Source of the DNA: Nonomuraea polychroma
GTDB taxonomy: Bacteria > Actinomycetota > Actinomycetes > Streptosporangiales > Streptosporangiaceae
Direction of reading: 5' to 3'
Length of the DNA: 64,000 nt
Assembly: GCF_004011505.1 (NCBI RefSeq)
Contig: NZ_SAUN01000001.1
Coordinates: forward strand, 5,146,001-5,210,000
Every line of letters begins with the position of its first letter. Within the stretch, counting starts at the first letter, position 1. The translations under genes were made by a program, and so were the position numbers. Below the pieces are notes generated by a model, which searched no databases, had not been told where the DNA came from, and saw only the letters and a list, made by a program, of their open reading frames with translations. This document shows, piece by piece, positions 52,232-62,151 of this stretch.

Positions 52232-54076
52232 TCAGCGCTCGAAGCGGCGGCCCTGGCCCTGGTTGCGGCGGAATCCGCCACCGTTGGCCCGGTCGTCGCC
52301 ACGGCCGGCGCCGGAGCGGTAGCCGTCACCCGACCGGTAGCCACCACTGTCACCCGAGCGGTAGCCACCACTGTCGCCGGAACGGTAGCCGTCGCGCGGG
52401 GCGCGGTCGTCGGATCGGTAACCGCCGCGGTCGTGCTCGGCCGGGCGGCTACGGTCGGAGCCGAAGCGGCCGCCGCGGTCGTCGGAGCGGAATCCGCCAC
52501 CCCGCTGGCCACGGTCGTCCTGCCGGAACGGGCGGTCGTCGGAGCGGTATCCGCCGCGCGGCCGGCCGTCGCGGCGGCGGTCGTCACTGAGCGTCCGCGG
52601 CTCTTGCGTGTTGCCGAACGTCCGAGGCTCCTGCGCATTGCCGGACGGCCGCTCGCCTTCGGCGTGCCGCCGTCCGCCGCCGAAGGGCCGCTCGCCCTCG
52701 TCGTGGCGGCGCGGGCGGCGGTCGCCGTCGAAGTCCCGTCGGCCGCCACGGCGACCGCGGCGCTCCGAACCCCCGTGACCGCCTTCGCGGCGGGGCCGCA
52801 GCGGCTTGCGGACGTCCGGCTCCCAGACCGGGATGGCCTCGCCGCTGGGCGTGCGGGCGCCCGTCACCTCGGCGACCCGCGGGTTCCCGGGGGTGGCCTT
52901 CAGGCGGAACGGGTGGATCCCGGCGCGCCGGGTGAGGGCGTCGGTCGAGCGGCGCTCGTTGGGCAGCACCAGCGTGACGACGGTGCCCTTCTCACCGGCG
53001 CGGGCCGTACGGCCGCCCCGGTGCAGGTAGCTCTTGTGGTCCTGCGGCGGGTCCACGTGCAGCACCAGGCTGATGTTGTCGACGTGGATGCCGCGTGCCG
53101 CGACGTCGGTGCAGACCAGCACGTTGACGGAGCCCTCACGGAACTCGGCGAGGATGCGGGTGCGCTGGTTCTGGCGCTTGCCGCCGTGCAGGCCGCCGGC
53201 CTTGACGCCGACCCGGGCCAGCTGCTTGCACAGCCGGTCCACGCCGTGCTGGGTCTTGACGAAGATGATGGTGCGGCCCTCGCGATTGGCGATCTCGGCG
53301 ATGACGTCGAACTTGTCGTCGCGCGTGACCTGCATCACGTGGTGCTCCATGGTGTCGACCGGCGAGGTCGCGGGCGCCACGGAGTGGGTGATCGGGTTGG
53401 TGAGGAAGCGCTTCACCAGCTTGTCGACGTCGCCGTCGAGCGTGGCGGAGAACAGCAGCCGCTGGCCGCCGCTCGGCGTCTGGGCGAGCAGCTCGGTGAC
53501 GACGGGGAAGAAGCCGAGGTCGCACATGTGGTCGGCCTCGTCGAGCACGCTCACCTCGATGTTGGACAGCGAGCACTCACCCTGCCGGATGAGGTCGCCG
53601 AGCCGGCCGGGGGTGGCGATGACGACGTCGACGCCGCGCCGCAGCGCCTCGATCTGCTTGCCCATGGACATGCCGCCCACGACGACCTTCATGCGCAGCC
53701 CGAGGCCGCGGCCGAGGGGTTCGAGGGCGTCGTGGACCTGCAGGGCGAGCTCACGGGTCGGCACGAGGATCATGGCGCGGGGCCGGCCGGGGGCGGGCTT
53801 GACGCCGGCGATGCGGGCCATGGTGGGCAGCCCGAACGCGAGGGTCTTGCCGGAGCCGGTCTGGCCGCGGCCGAGCACGTCGTTGCCGGCGAGGACGTCG
53901 GGAATCGTCGCGCTCTGGATGGGGAAGGGGCTGTCGATGCCCTGCCTGGCCAGTCCGGTCACGAGCGGCTTGGGCAGGCCCAGCAGCTCGAACTCGGACA
54001 GGCCCGGGATCTGGGCCGCCTCGATCGGCGAGTCGGAGGTGCTCTCGTCGAGCGAGGGCATGACAGCGTCAAGCAT
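52232..54076 (-). CDS. DEAD-box RNA helicase with a long RGG-like repetitive tail
   Basis: The protein is 614 aa from ATG 54076; ATG 54061 is also possible and neither has a strong SD. Helicase motifs in order: Q motif with FPIQSATIPD, GRGQTGSGKTLAFGLP (I), PTRELALQV (Ia), TPGRLGDLI (Ib), VLDEADHM (II), LFSATLDGDV (III), IIFVKTQHGVDRL (IV), VLVCTDVAARGIH (V) and HRGGRTARAG (VI). After residue ~410 the tail is Arg/Gly/Asp-rich, with repeats such as GGYRSDDR and GGYRSGDS, probably disordered RNA-binding sequence. Such helicases help RNA folding, cold growth and ribosome assembly. The open frame continues upstream to 54160, so the 5' end could be longer. Confidence 0.92.
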   Translation of the reverse strand: MLDAVMPSLDESTSDSPIEAAQIPGLSEFELLGLPKPLVTGLARQGIDSPFPIQSATIPDVLAGNDVLGRGQTGSGKTLAFGLPTMARIAGVKPAPGRPRAMILVPTRELALQVHDALEPLGRGLGLRMKVVVGGMSMGKQIEALRRGVDVVIATPGRLGDLIRQGECSLSNIEVSVLDEADHMCDLGFFPVVTELLAQTPSGGQRLLFSATLDGDVDKLVKRFLTNPITHSVAPATSPVDTMEHHVMQVTRDDKFDVIAEIANREGRTIIFVKTQHGVDRLCKQLARVGVKAGGLHGGKRQNQRTRILAEFREGSVNVLVCTDVAARGIHVDNISLVLHVDPPQDHKSYLHRGGRTARAGEKGTVVTLVLPNERRSTDALTRRAGIHPFRLKATPGNPRVAEVTGARTPSGEAIPVWEPDVRKPLRPRREGGHGGSERRGRRGGRRDFDGDRRPRRHDEGERPFGGGRRHAEGERPSGNAQEPRTFGNTQEPRTLSDDRRRDGRPRGGYRSDDRPFRQDDRGQRGGGFRSDDRGGRFGSDRSRPAEHDRGGYRSDDRAPRDGYRSGDSGGYRSGDSGGYRSGDGYRSGAGRGDDRANGGGFRRNQGQGRRFER

Positions 54077-54344
54077 GGTCACGAAAGATCGTGCCTTTCC
54101 GTCGAAGTGGCACGTCACTTCTGCGAAAGGACGAGCCAAGAGGTGCGGCGCACGCCGCACAGGGGTTCATGGCACCCGCCATCGGAGCGGGTCACTCACA
54201 TGGGGGGGATACACCCGGGGCGCCGACCGCAGTGGCGCGAGACGCGCAATGAGACGTTAGGTGCATCTGTTCCAACGCCGGGATGTTATCGGATATTTCC
54301 CGGATGGGCCCGGACCTTCCGAAACCCTCGATGGCACGCTGAAG
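54077..54344. other. Leader and promoter region of the helicase gene
   Basis: The gap between the helicase start and the suf terminator is non-coding on my reading. It contains GCGGCGCACGCCGC and other short GC palindromes. A stretch near 54290 is relatively AT-rich (GTTATCGGATATTTCC). A long structured leader would be normal for a DEAD-box gene. I see no known riboswitch. Confidence 0.45.
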
Positions 54345-54367
54345 CGGCTGACGTCTGACGTCAGCCG
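54345..54367 (-). terminator. Terminator of the suf operon
   Basis: A 10-bp perfect stem (CGGCTGACGT with ACGTCAGCCG) with a three-base loop begins 15 bases after the last suf gene stop. Confidence 0.8.
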
Positions 54368-54382
54368 TTACAGCACAAAAGA

Positions 54383-54742
54383 TCAGACGTTGAATCCTAG
54401 CATACGAAGCTGCTCGCGACCTTCATCGGTGATCTTGTCCGGGCCCCACGGCGGCAGCCAGACCCAGTTGATCTTCACGTCGGACACCATGCCGTCCAGC
54501 GCCGAGTGGGCCTGGTCCTCGATGACGTCGGTCAGCGGGCAGGCCGCGCTGGTCAGCGTCATGTCGATGGTGGCCACGGGCCGCCCGCCGTCGGCGGGGT
54601 CGAGGTTGAGCCCGTAGATCAGGCCCAGGTCGACGACGTTGATGCCGAGCTCGGGGTCGACGACGTCCTTGAGCGCCTCCATGACCTCCTCGACGGTGGT
54701 CTCACCGTCGAGGTCGGTCGGAGTCTCCACTGGCTTACTCAC
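54383..54742 (-). CDS. sufT: SufT-like MIP18/PaaD-family iron-sulfur assembly factor
   Basis: The protein is 119 aa from GTG 54742 (GAGGAG about ten bases upstream), overlapping sufU by four bases (GTGA). The MIP18 core is EVMEALKDVVDPELGINVVD, LGLIYGL, and TLTSAACPLTDVIEDQA with the family Cys. It ends in WGPDKITDEGREQLRMLGF. SufT helps maturation of Fe-S proteins. It is the last gene of the operon and lies directly before its terminator. Confidence 0.9.
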   Translation of the reverse strand: MSKPVETPTDLDGETTVEEVMEALKDVVDPELGINVVDLGLIYGLNLDPADGGRPVATIDMTLTSAACPLTDVIEDQAHSALDGMVSDVKINWVWLPPWGPDKITDEGREQLRMLGFNV

Positions 54743-55179
54743 TGGGCTGAACTCCTCACAACAGCGTCCTTGTAGGCCATCCAAGAAAGCAACGCGCATT
54801 TGACACGCGCCGGGAACTTGGCCACACCCGAGAACGCGACCGCGTCACCGAGCACGTCCTCGTCGGCCTCCACCTGTCCCCTGCCCTGCATGAGCCGGGT
54901 GAACTCGTCGACCACCGAGAGCGATTCCTCGACCGTCGAGCCGGTGGCCAGCTCGTGCAGCACCGAGGCGGCGGCCTGGCTGATCGAACAGCCCTGTCCG
55001 TCATAGGAGACGTCCAGGATCTTGCCGGCGTCGCCCACCTTGACCCTGAGCGTGATCTCGTCGCCGCACGTGGGGTTCACGTGGTGAACCTCGGCGTCGT
55101 ACGGCTCACGAAGCCCCCGCCCCTGCGGGTGCTTGTAGTGCTCCAGGATCAGCTCCTGGTACATCGACTCGCCGATCAT
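54739..55179 (-). CDS. sufU: SufU iron-sulfur/zinc sulfur-transfer protein
   Basis: The protein is 146 aa. Start: ATG 55179 with AAGGTG upstream. SufU-type features are YQELILEHYKHPQGRG, the first Cys in NPTCGDEI, the second in YDGQGCSISQAAASVL, and the last in VKCALLSWMAYKDAV. In Gram-positive SUF systems SufU binds zinc and accepts persulfide sulfur from SufS. It starts three bases after the sufS stop. Confidence 0.93.
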   Translation of the reverse strand: MIGESMYQELILEHYKHPQGRGLREPYDAEVHHVNPTCGDEITLRVKVGDAGKILDVSYDGQGCSISQAAASVLHELATGSTVEESLSVVDEFTRLMQGRGQVEADEDVLGDAVAFSGVAKFPARVKCALLSWMAYKDAVVRSSAQ

Positions 55180-55181
55180 GG

Positions 55182-56434
55182 CTATGCGAACACCTTCTGA
55201 ACGTGATGCAGGCCGCGCACCAGGGCGTCGATCTCGCCCGTGGTGTTGTACAGGTAGAACGACGCCCGCGTGGTCGCCGGTATTCCGAAGCGCAGGTGCA
55301 GCGGCCGCGCGCAGTGGTGCCCCACGCGTACGGCGACGCCGAACTGGTCGTCCAGGATCTGCCCGACGTCGTGCGGGTGGATGCCCTCCAGCGTGAACGA
55401 CACCGTCCCGCCACGCCCCTCCAGCGTCTCGGGGCCGATGACACGCAGGGTGGGAACGTCGCGCAGGGCCTCCAGCGCGTAGGCCGTCAGCTCGCGCTCG
55501 TGCGCCTCGACGGCCTCCATGCCGATCCCGGTGAGGTAGTCCACGGCCGCGCCGAGCCCGATGGCCTCGACGATCGGCGGCGTGCCGGCCTCGAACTTGT
55601 GCGGCACCGGCGCGTACGTCGAGCGGTCCATCCAGACCGCCTCGATCATCTCGCCGCCGCCCAGGAACGGGGGCATGGCCTCCAGCAGCTCGGCCCGCCC
55701 CCAGAGCACGCCGATGCCGGACGGGCCGACCATCTTGTGCCCGGTGAAGGCCACGAAGTCGGCGCCCAGCTCGGTGACGTTCACCGGGTGGTGCGGCACG
55801 GACTGGGAGGCGTCCAGCATGATGAGCGCCCCTACCGCGTGCGCCCGCCTGGCCAGCTCGGCGACCGGGTTGACGGTGCCGAGCACGTTGGACTGGTGGG
55901 CGACCGAGACGATCTTCGTCCGCTCGGTGATCACGTCGTCCGACAGGTCCAGCCGGCCGTCGTCGGTGACGCCGAACCACTTCAGCGTCGCACCGGTGCG
56001 CTGCGAGAGCATCTGCCACGGCACGATGTTGGAGTGGTGCTCCATCTCGGAGATGACGATCTCGTCGCCCGGCCCGAGCGTGAAGCGCGGATCGGTGTTG
56101 GCCGGGTTGCCGAACGAGTACGCGACCAGGTTGAGCGCCTCGGAGGCGTTCTTGGTGAAGATCACCTCGTCACGCGACGACGTGCCGACGAAGCCGGCGA
56201 TCTTGTCGCGGGCGCCCTCGTACGCCTCGGTCGACTCGGCCCCGAGCACGTGCATGGCCCGCCCGACGTTGCTGTAGTGCATCGCCAGGTGCTCCCGCAT
56301 GGTCTCGATGACCAGCTCGGGCTTCTGCGAGGAGTTGCCCGAGTCCAGGTAGACGAGCGGGCGCCCGTCGGGCAGCTCGCGGGAGAAGACCGGGAAGTCC
56401 TTCCTGATCTTCTCCACATCGAAGCTGATGGAAG

Positions 56435-56438
<4 letters not shown>
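55182..56438 (-). CDS. sufS: Cysteine desulfurase SufS
   Basis: The protein is 418 aa. This PLP class V enzyme has TKNASEALNLVAYSFG, SEMEHHSNIVPWQML, the PLP Lys in FVAFTGHKMVGPSGIGVLWG, and the catalytic Cys in AVRVGHHCARPLHLRF. It takes sulfur from cysteine, leaving alanine, and passes it to SufU for cluster building on SufBCD. It overlaps sufC by four bases (ATGA). Confidence 0.96.
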
Positions 56439-57181
<743 letters not shown>

Positions 57182-57187
57182 GGTGTG

Positions 57188-57505
57188 TTATGACTCCTTC
57201 GAGAGCGAGACGAGGACGTCATCGCCGTCGATCTTGACTGTGTAGACGTTCACGGGCTTGGTCGCAGGTGGTCCGGTCGGCTTGCCGGTGCGGACGTCGA
57301 AGCACGAGCCGTGCAGCCAGCACTCCAGCGTGCCGTCGTAGAGCTCGCCCTCGCTGAGCTTCACCTCGGCGTGGGAGCAGACGTCGTGCAGGGCGAAGAC
57401 CTCATCGCCCTTGCGGACGAGCGCGACCGGCGTGTCCCCGACCTCGACCCCGATGGCCCCCTGGTCAGGGATGTCATCGAGCTTGCAGACCTTCTGGAAA
57501 CTCAT
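57188..57505 (-). CDS. Rieske-type [2Fe-2S] ferredoxin within the suf operon
   Basis: The protein is 105 aa. The cluster ligands are in CSHAEVKLSEG and CWLHGSCFDVRTG (CxH...CxxH). It resembles the ferredoxin subunit of dioxygenases (NirD/BphF-like) but has no oxygenase partner. A Rieske gene between sufD and sufC is a common actinobacterial feature. It may supply electrons for cluster assembly. It overlaps sufD by four bases. Confidence 0.92.
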   Translation of the reverse strand: MSFQKVCKLDDIPDQGAIGVEVGDTPVALVRKGDEVFALHDVCSHAEVKLSEGELYDGTLECWLHGSCFDVRTGKPTGPPATKPVNVYTVKIDGDDVLVSLSKES

Positions 57506-58623
57506 CGCGTGAGCTCCGCCTCCACTGCGGTGAGCACGCGCTCGCGGATCTCCTCGACCTCGATCTTCTCGATGAGCTGGCCGAGGAAGCCCTTGACGAC
57601 CAGGCGACGGGCCTCGTCGTAGGGGATGCCGCGGGCCTGCAGGTAGAAGATGTGCTCGTCGTCGAGGCGGCCGGAGGCGGAGGCGTGGCCGGCGCCGGCG
57701 ACCTCGCCGGTGAGGATCTCCAGGTTGGGCACCGAGTCGGCGCGGGCGCCGTCGGTGAGGATGAGATTGCGGTTGAGCTCGTAGGTGTCGGTGCCCTCGG
57801 CCTCGACCCTGATGATCACGTCGCCGATCCAGACGGCGTGCGCGTCCTCACCCTGCAGCGCGCCGCGGTAGTCGACGTTGCTCTTACAGTTCGGCTGCGA
57901 GTGGTCGACCAGCAGGCGGTGCTCCAGGTGCTGCCCGGCATCCGCGAAGTAGACGCCCGACATGTCGGCGTCGCCGCCGGGGGCGGTGTAGGTCACGTTG
58001 GGCGACAGGCGTACGAGGTCGCCGCCGAGCGTCACCGCGAAGCTGCGGAACGTCGCGTCCTTGGCCAGCTGGGCGTGGTGGTGCGAGACGTGGACCGCGT
58101 CGTCGTCCCAGTCCTGCAGGCTGACGACCCTGAGCGAGGCGCCGTCGCCGACGGCGAACTCGATGTTGTCGGCGTAGACGGCGCTGCCCCTGTGGTCGAG
58201 CACGATCACGGCCTCGGCCATCGGCTCCACCTTGACCACGATGTGGCCGTAGGAGGCGCCGTCGCCGGACCCGGTCAGCGTCAGGACGGTGTGCTTGGAC
58301 GTGACGGCCTCGCGGGGCACCGTGATCACGGTGGCCTTCTCGAAGCTGTGCCACGCCTGGGCGCTCACCCGGTCGGTCGGCGCGAACGCCTTGCCGAGGC
58401 GGGCGTCGTCGCGGCCGACCGTCTCCACGGTGACCTCGGGCGCCGCGTCGACGTCCAGGCGCACGTGGCCCACGGGCTCGGCCTTGCCGTTGTGCAGGCC
58501 CTTCAGGCGCGAGAGCGGCGTGAAACGCCACGACTCCTCGCGCCCGGTCGGGACCTCGAAGTCACCGAGGTCGAACGACGCCTTCTCGTGCAGGGTCGAC
58601 AAGGGCTTCTCGTTCAGGCCCAT
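57502..58623 (-). CDS. sufD: SufD scaffold protein
   Basis: The protein is 373 aa. It has the beta-helix SufBD core with VSLQDWDDDAVHVSHHHAQL, YFADAGQHLEHRLLVDHSQP, NVDYRGALQGEDAHAVWIGD and the helical end YLQARGIPYDEARRLVVKGF. With SufB and SufC it forms the scaffold where Fe-S clusters are made, and SufD is linked to iron entry. Its start overlaps the sufB stop by one base. Confidence 0.95.
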   Translation of the reverse strand: MGLNEKPLSTLHEKASFDLGDFEVPTGREESWRFTPLSRLKGLHNGKAEPVGHVRLDVDAAPEVTVETVGRDDARLGKAFAPTDRVSAQAWHSFEKATVITVPREAVTSKHTVLTLTGSGDGASYGHIVVKVEPMAEAVIVLDHRGSAVYADNIEFAVGDGASLRVVSLQDWDDDAVHVSHHHAQLAKDATFRSFAVTLGGDLVRLSPNVTYTAPGGDADMSGVYFADAGQHLEHRLLVDHSQPNCKSNVDYRGALQGEDAHAVWIGDVIIRVEAEGTDTYELNRNLILTDGARADSVPNLEILTGEVAGAGHASASGRLDDEHIFYLQARGIPYDEARRLVVKGFLGQLIEKIEVEEIRERVLTAVEAELTR

Positions 58624-60035
58624 CAGCCGACGGCTCCTTCCATCTGCAGCTCGATCAGCCGGTTGAGCTCGAGCGCGTATTCCATCGGCAGCTCACGCGC
58701 GATCGGCTCCACGAAGCCGCGCACGATCATCGCCATCGCCTCGTCCTCATCGAGCCCGCGGCTCATGAGGTAGAACAGCTGGTCCTCGCTGACCTTGGAG
58801 ACCGTCGCCTCGTGACCCATCCTGACGTCGTCCTCGCGGACGTCGACGTAGGGGTAGGTGTCGGAGCGGCTGATCTGGTCGACCAGCAGTGCGTCGCACT
58901 TGACGGTGCTGGCGCTGCCGTGCGCGCCCTCCTCGATCTGCACGAGACCGCGGTAGGAGGTGCGGCCGCCGCCGCGCGCCACCGACTTGGAGATCACGCT
59001 GGAGCTCGTGTTCGGCGCCAGGTGCACCATCTTCGAGCCGGCGTCCTGGTGCTGACCCTCGCCCGCGAACGCGACGCTCAGCGTCTCGCCCTTGGCGTGC
59101 TCGCCCATGAGGTAGACGGCCGGGTACTTCATCGTGACCTTGGAGCCGATGTTGCCGTCGATCCACTCCATGGTCGCGCCCTCGTAGGCCACGGCGCGCT
59201 TGGTGACCAGGTTGTAGACGTTGTTCGACCAGTTCTGGATGGTCGTGTAACGGCAGCGGGCGTTCTTCTTCACGATGATCTCAACGACGGCGCTGTGCAG
59301 CGAGTCGGAGGAGTAGATCGGCGCGGTGCAGCCCTCGACGTAGTGGACGTAGGAGTTTTCGTCCACGATGATCAGGGTCCGCTCGAACTGGCCCATGTTC
59401 TCGGTGTTGATCCGGAAGTAGGCCTGCAGCGGGATCTCGACCTCGACGTTCGGCGGCACGTAGATGAACGAGCCACCGGACCACACGGCGGTGTTGAGCG
59501 CGGCGAACTTGTTGTCGCCCACCGGGATGACCGACCCGAAGTACTCCTGGAAGATCTCCGGGTGCTCCTTCAGGCCCGTGTCGGTGTCGAGGAAGATGAC
59601 GCCCTTCTCCTCGAGGTCCTCACGGATCTTGTGGTAGACCACCTCGGACTCGTACTGAGCCGCGACACCGGCGATGAGGCGCTGCTTCTCCGCCTCGGGG
59701 ATGCCAAGCTTGTCATAGGTGTTCTTGATGTCGGCGGGCAGCTCGTCCCAGGAAGCGGCCTGCTTCTCGGTCGAGCGCACGAAGTACTTGATGTTGTCGA
59801 AATCGATGCCGCTGAGGTCAGAGCCCCAGGTGGGCAGCGGCTTCCTGTCGAACAGGCGGAGGCCCTTCAGGCGAAGGTCAAGCATCCACTCCGGCTCGTT
59901 CTTGAGAGCGGAGATGTTGCGAACGACCTCCTCGGACAGGCCACGCTTGGCCGCCGCGCCCGCGGCATCCGGGTCGGCCCAGCCGAACTTGTAATTCCCG
60001 AGGCCTTCCAGCTCCGGGCGGTCGGTGACAGTCAC
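58623..60035 (-). CDS. sufB: SufB scaffold protein
   Basis: The protein is 470 aa from GTG 60035, overlapping sufR by four bases (GTGA). SufB features are SEEVVRNISALKNEPEWMLD, WSGGSFIYVPPNVEVEIPLQ, YVHYVEGCTAPIYSSDSLHS and SVARGGGRTSYRGLVQIEEG, with the late KCDALLVDQISRSDTYPY Cys region. It is the core scaffold that receives sulfur. Length is normal. Confidence 0.96.
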   Translation of the reverse strand: MTVTDRPELEGLGNYKFGWADPDAAGAAAKRGLSEEVVRNISALKNEPEWMLDLRLKGLRLFDRKPLPTWGSDLSGIDFDNIKYFVRSTEKQAASWDELPADIKNTYDKLGIPEAEKQRLIAGVAAQYESEVVYHKIREDLEEKGVIFLDTDTGLKEHPEIFQEYFGSVIPVGDNKFAALNTAVWSGGSFIYVPPNVEVEIPLQAYFRINTENMGQFERTLIIVDENSYVHYVEGCTAPIYSSDSLHSAVVEIIVKKNARCRYTTIQNWSNNVYNLVTKRAVAYEGATMEWIDGNIGSKVTMKYPAVYLMGEHAKGETLSVAFAGEGQHQDAGSKMVHLAPNTSSSVISKSVARGGGRTSYRGLVQIEEGAHGSASTVKCDALLVDQISRSDTYPYVDVREDDVRMGHEATVSKVSEDQLFYLMSRGLDEDEAMAMIVRGFVEPIARELPMEYALELNRLIELQMEGAVG

Positions 60036-60739
60036 CTTCCGGTCTCCTTGCTCTTGTCTCTATGTGCGGATTCACCCAGCTTCTGTGGGCTTACGTGCGT
60101 CGTGCAGACCCCGTCGCCGTGTGCGATCGTGGCCAGGCGCTGCACCGGTGTGCCGAGCAGTTGCGCGAACGCCTCCGTCTCGGCCTCGCAGAGCTGCGGG
60201 AACTCCGCTGCTACGTGGGCCACCGGGCAGTGATGCTGGCAGAGCTGGTCGCCGCCCGACTTGGCCTTGCTGGCCGAGGCGGCATAGCCCTCCGCCGACA
60301 GCGCCTGCGCCAGCACTTGAACGCGCTGATCCGCCGGCACCGTCCGCATGACCGGATCCAGCCGCTTGAGCAGGCCGAGCACCTGCGCGCGAGCGAAGTC
60401 GGTCACCGCTTCCTGTCCCATGCGCTCGGCCAGAAAGCGCAGCGCGCTCCCGGCCAGGTCGTCATAGGCGTGCTCGAAGGCACTGCGCCCCGCGTCGGTG
60501 ATGGCGAACAGCTTGGCCGGCCGCCCGCGTCCGCGCTGACCGCGCGGGCGCACCATGCGAGGCTCGATCATCCCGTCGGCCACCAGCGCGTCGAGGTGAC
60601 GTCGCACGGCGGCGGGCGTGAGCCCGAGCCGCTCGCCCAGGGCGGCGGCCGCGACGGGACCATGCTCAAGAATCAGCCGGGCCACGCGGGCACGCGTCCC
60701 GCGCTCGTGACCTGGCTCCATCATGGGCATGTTTTTCAC
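60032..60739 (-). CDS. sufR: SufR Fe-S-sensing repressor
   Basis: The protein is 235 aa from GTG 60739. The winged HTH is ARLILEHGPVAAAALGERLG, then LTPAAVRRHLDALVADG. The C-terminal cluster-binding cysteines lie in LCQHHCPVAHVA, QLCEAETEAF and GDGVCTTHV. SufR holds an Fe-S cluster and represses the operon when clusters are sufficient. An operator matching the mycobacterial SufR palindrome overlaps the start, and a CACACT box six bases before GTG fits a leaderless transcript. ATG 60724 or 60730 is an alternative start. Confidence 0.94.
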   Translation of the reverse strand: MKNMPMMEPGHERGTRARVARLILEHGPVAAAALGERLGLTPAAVRRHLDALVADGMIEPRMVRPRGQRGRGRPAKLFAITDAGRSAFEHAYDDLAGSALRFLAERMGQEAVTDFARAQVLGLLKRLDPVMRTVPADQRVQVLAQALSAEGYAASASKAKSGGDQLCQHHCPVAHVAAEFPQLCEAETEAFAQLLGTPVQRLATIAHGDGVCTTHVSPQKLGESAHRDKSKETGR

Positions 60740-60750
60740 AACATCAGTGT
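60736..60750 (-). promoter_or_regulatory. SufR operator overlapping the first suf start codon
   Basis: The minus strand reads ACACT-GATGT-TGTGA, an exact fit to the ACACT-N5-TGTGA palindrome described for M. tuberculosis SufR upstream of its suf operon. It covers the likely -10 and the GTG start, so binding should block initiation. Confidence 0.8.
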
Positions 60751-60811
60751 GCCGTAATTCCTTCCCGCATCCAAACGGTTCTGAGCAGCTCGGGGATGGA
60801 ATTTGTCACGC

Positions 60812-60828
60812 AGGGTAGCCTTACCTAA
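60812..60828. promoter_or_regulatory. Iron-box-like sequence upstream of sufR
   Basis: The minus strand reads TTAGGTAAGGCTACCCT. It agrees with the DtxR/IdeR/DmdR consensus (TTAGGTTAGGCTAACCTAA) at 15 of 19 positions. It lies about 73 bases before the sufR start and overlaps the stop codon of the Bcr/CflA gene. Confidence 0.55.
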
Positions 60829-62056
60829 CTTGACTTGCCGGCGGCCGGGCCAGCACGGCGAAGATCACCACCGAGCAGGCGATGAGTCCCAGCATGACGG
60901 TCGCCATGGGCACGGCGGTACCCGAACCGGCCAGGCCGACCAGCGGGGCCGCCAGGGCACCGAGCGCGAACTGCAGCACGCCGAGCAGGGCGGAGGCGCT
61001 GCCGGCCACCTGAGCCGGCTGCGAGCCCAGCGCCAGCGCGCCCGTGCCGGGGAGCACCAGGCCCTGGCCGAGCATGATGACGAACAAGCCGCCCACGATG
61101 CCCCACAGGCCGAGCCCGGTGAGCGCGGCGCCCATGAGCAGCCCCGCCCCGGTCAGTGCGGTGACCAGCCCGGTCATGACCAGCGCGACCGGCGGCACCC
61201 GGCCCGACAGCCGGCCGCCGACCTGCGCCATGGCGGTCAGGCCGAAGGCGTTGAGCCCGAAGATGAGCGAATATTGCTGCGGCGTGGCGCCGTAGACCTC
61301 CTGCAGCACGAACGGCGAGCCGGCGATGTAGCCGAACATCGCCGAGAACGCCAGGCCGCCGGTGAGCGCGTAGCCCATGAACGCGCGGTCGCGCAGCAGC
61401 TGCCAGAACGTGCGGGCGGTGTGCTTGAGCCCGCCGCTCTCACGCTCCTGCGCGGGCAGCGTCTCCCGCACTCCCGCCAGCACGGCCAGCAGCAGCACCA
61501 GGCCCGCGAGGCTGAGCGCCACGAACACGCCCCGCCAGGACGTGAACGCCAGCAGCTGCGCCCCGGCGATCGGCGCCAGGATCGGCGCCAGGCCGCTGAC
61601 CAGCATGAGCGTGGCGAAGATGCGGGCGATGGCGGCGCCGTCGTACAGGTCGCGCACGACGGCGCGCACGATGACCAGGGCCGCGCCGCCCAGGATGCCC
61701 TGCAGCAGCCGGAAGGCGATGAGCATGGGCACCGACGGCGCGAACGCGCACAGCAGTGAGGCGACCATGAACCCGGCCACGCCCACGATCAGCGGCATGC
61801 GCCGCCCTCGCACGTCGCTGACCGGACCGGCGATGACCTGGCCGACCGACACGCCGATGAGGCAGGCGGTGAGCGTGAGCTGCACCTGGGCGGGCGCGCT
61901 GAGCATCTCGGAGGTGATGGCGGGCAGCGCCGGGAGGTACATGTCGATGGAGAGCGGCCCGATCGCCGACAGCGCACCGAGGATGACCAGCAATAATCCC
62001 CGACGGCTCTTCTGCTTCGGAACGACGACGACGGACGTGGCTTCTGCCACGGACAT
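60821..62056 (-). CDS. Bcr/CflA-family MFS drug efflux protein
   Basis: The protein is 411 aa with twelve membrane helices. The family signature is IGPLSIDMYLPALPAI near the start, then VGQVIAGPVSDVRGRRMPLI (motif A), FRLLQGILGGAALVIVRAVV (motif C region) and LAPILAPIAGAQLLAFTSWR. Bcr/CflA proteins export drugs such as bicyclomycin or chloramphenicol, or metabolites. The substrate is unknown. The gene ends 82 bases before sufR on the same strand, with the iron-box-like sequence at the junction and no clear terminator, so some read-through into suf is possible. Confidence 0.92.
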   Translation of the reverse strand: MSVAEATSVVVVPKQKSRRGLLLVILGALSAIGPLSIDMYLPALPAITSEMLSAPAQVQLTLTACLIGVSVGQVIAGPVSDVRGRRMPLIVGVAGFMVASLLCAFAPSVPMLIAFRLLQGILGGAALVIVRAVVRDLYDGAAIARIFATLMLVSGLAPILAPIAGAQLLAFTSWRGVFVALSLAGLVLLLAVLAGVRETLPAQERESGGLKHTARTFWQLLRDRAFMGYALTGGLAFSAMFGYIAGSPFVLQEVYGATPQQYSLIFGLNAFGLTAMAQVGGRLSGRVPPVALVMTGLVTALTGAGLLMGAALTGLGLWGIVGGLFVIMLGQGLVLPGTGALALGSQPAQVAGSASALLGVLQFALGALAAPLVGLAGSGTAVPMATVMLGLIACSVVIFAVLARPPASQVR

Positions 62057-62151
62057 GCGCGAATCCCCTCTCCTCGCAGACCAGGTGGCCCACGAGGGCC
62101 GAGAGAATCAAACCAGGATTCGGTCCTCCTAATTCCCGGTTATCAGATATT

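Noticed and set aside
52433..54358. A long plus-strand frame opposite the DEAD-box helicase
   Set aside because: It is antisense to all helicase motifs, has an Ala/Val/Gly-skewed composition and no recognisable domain.
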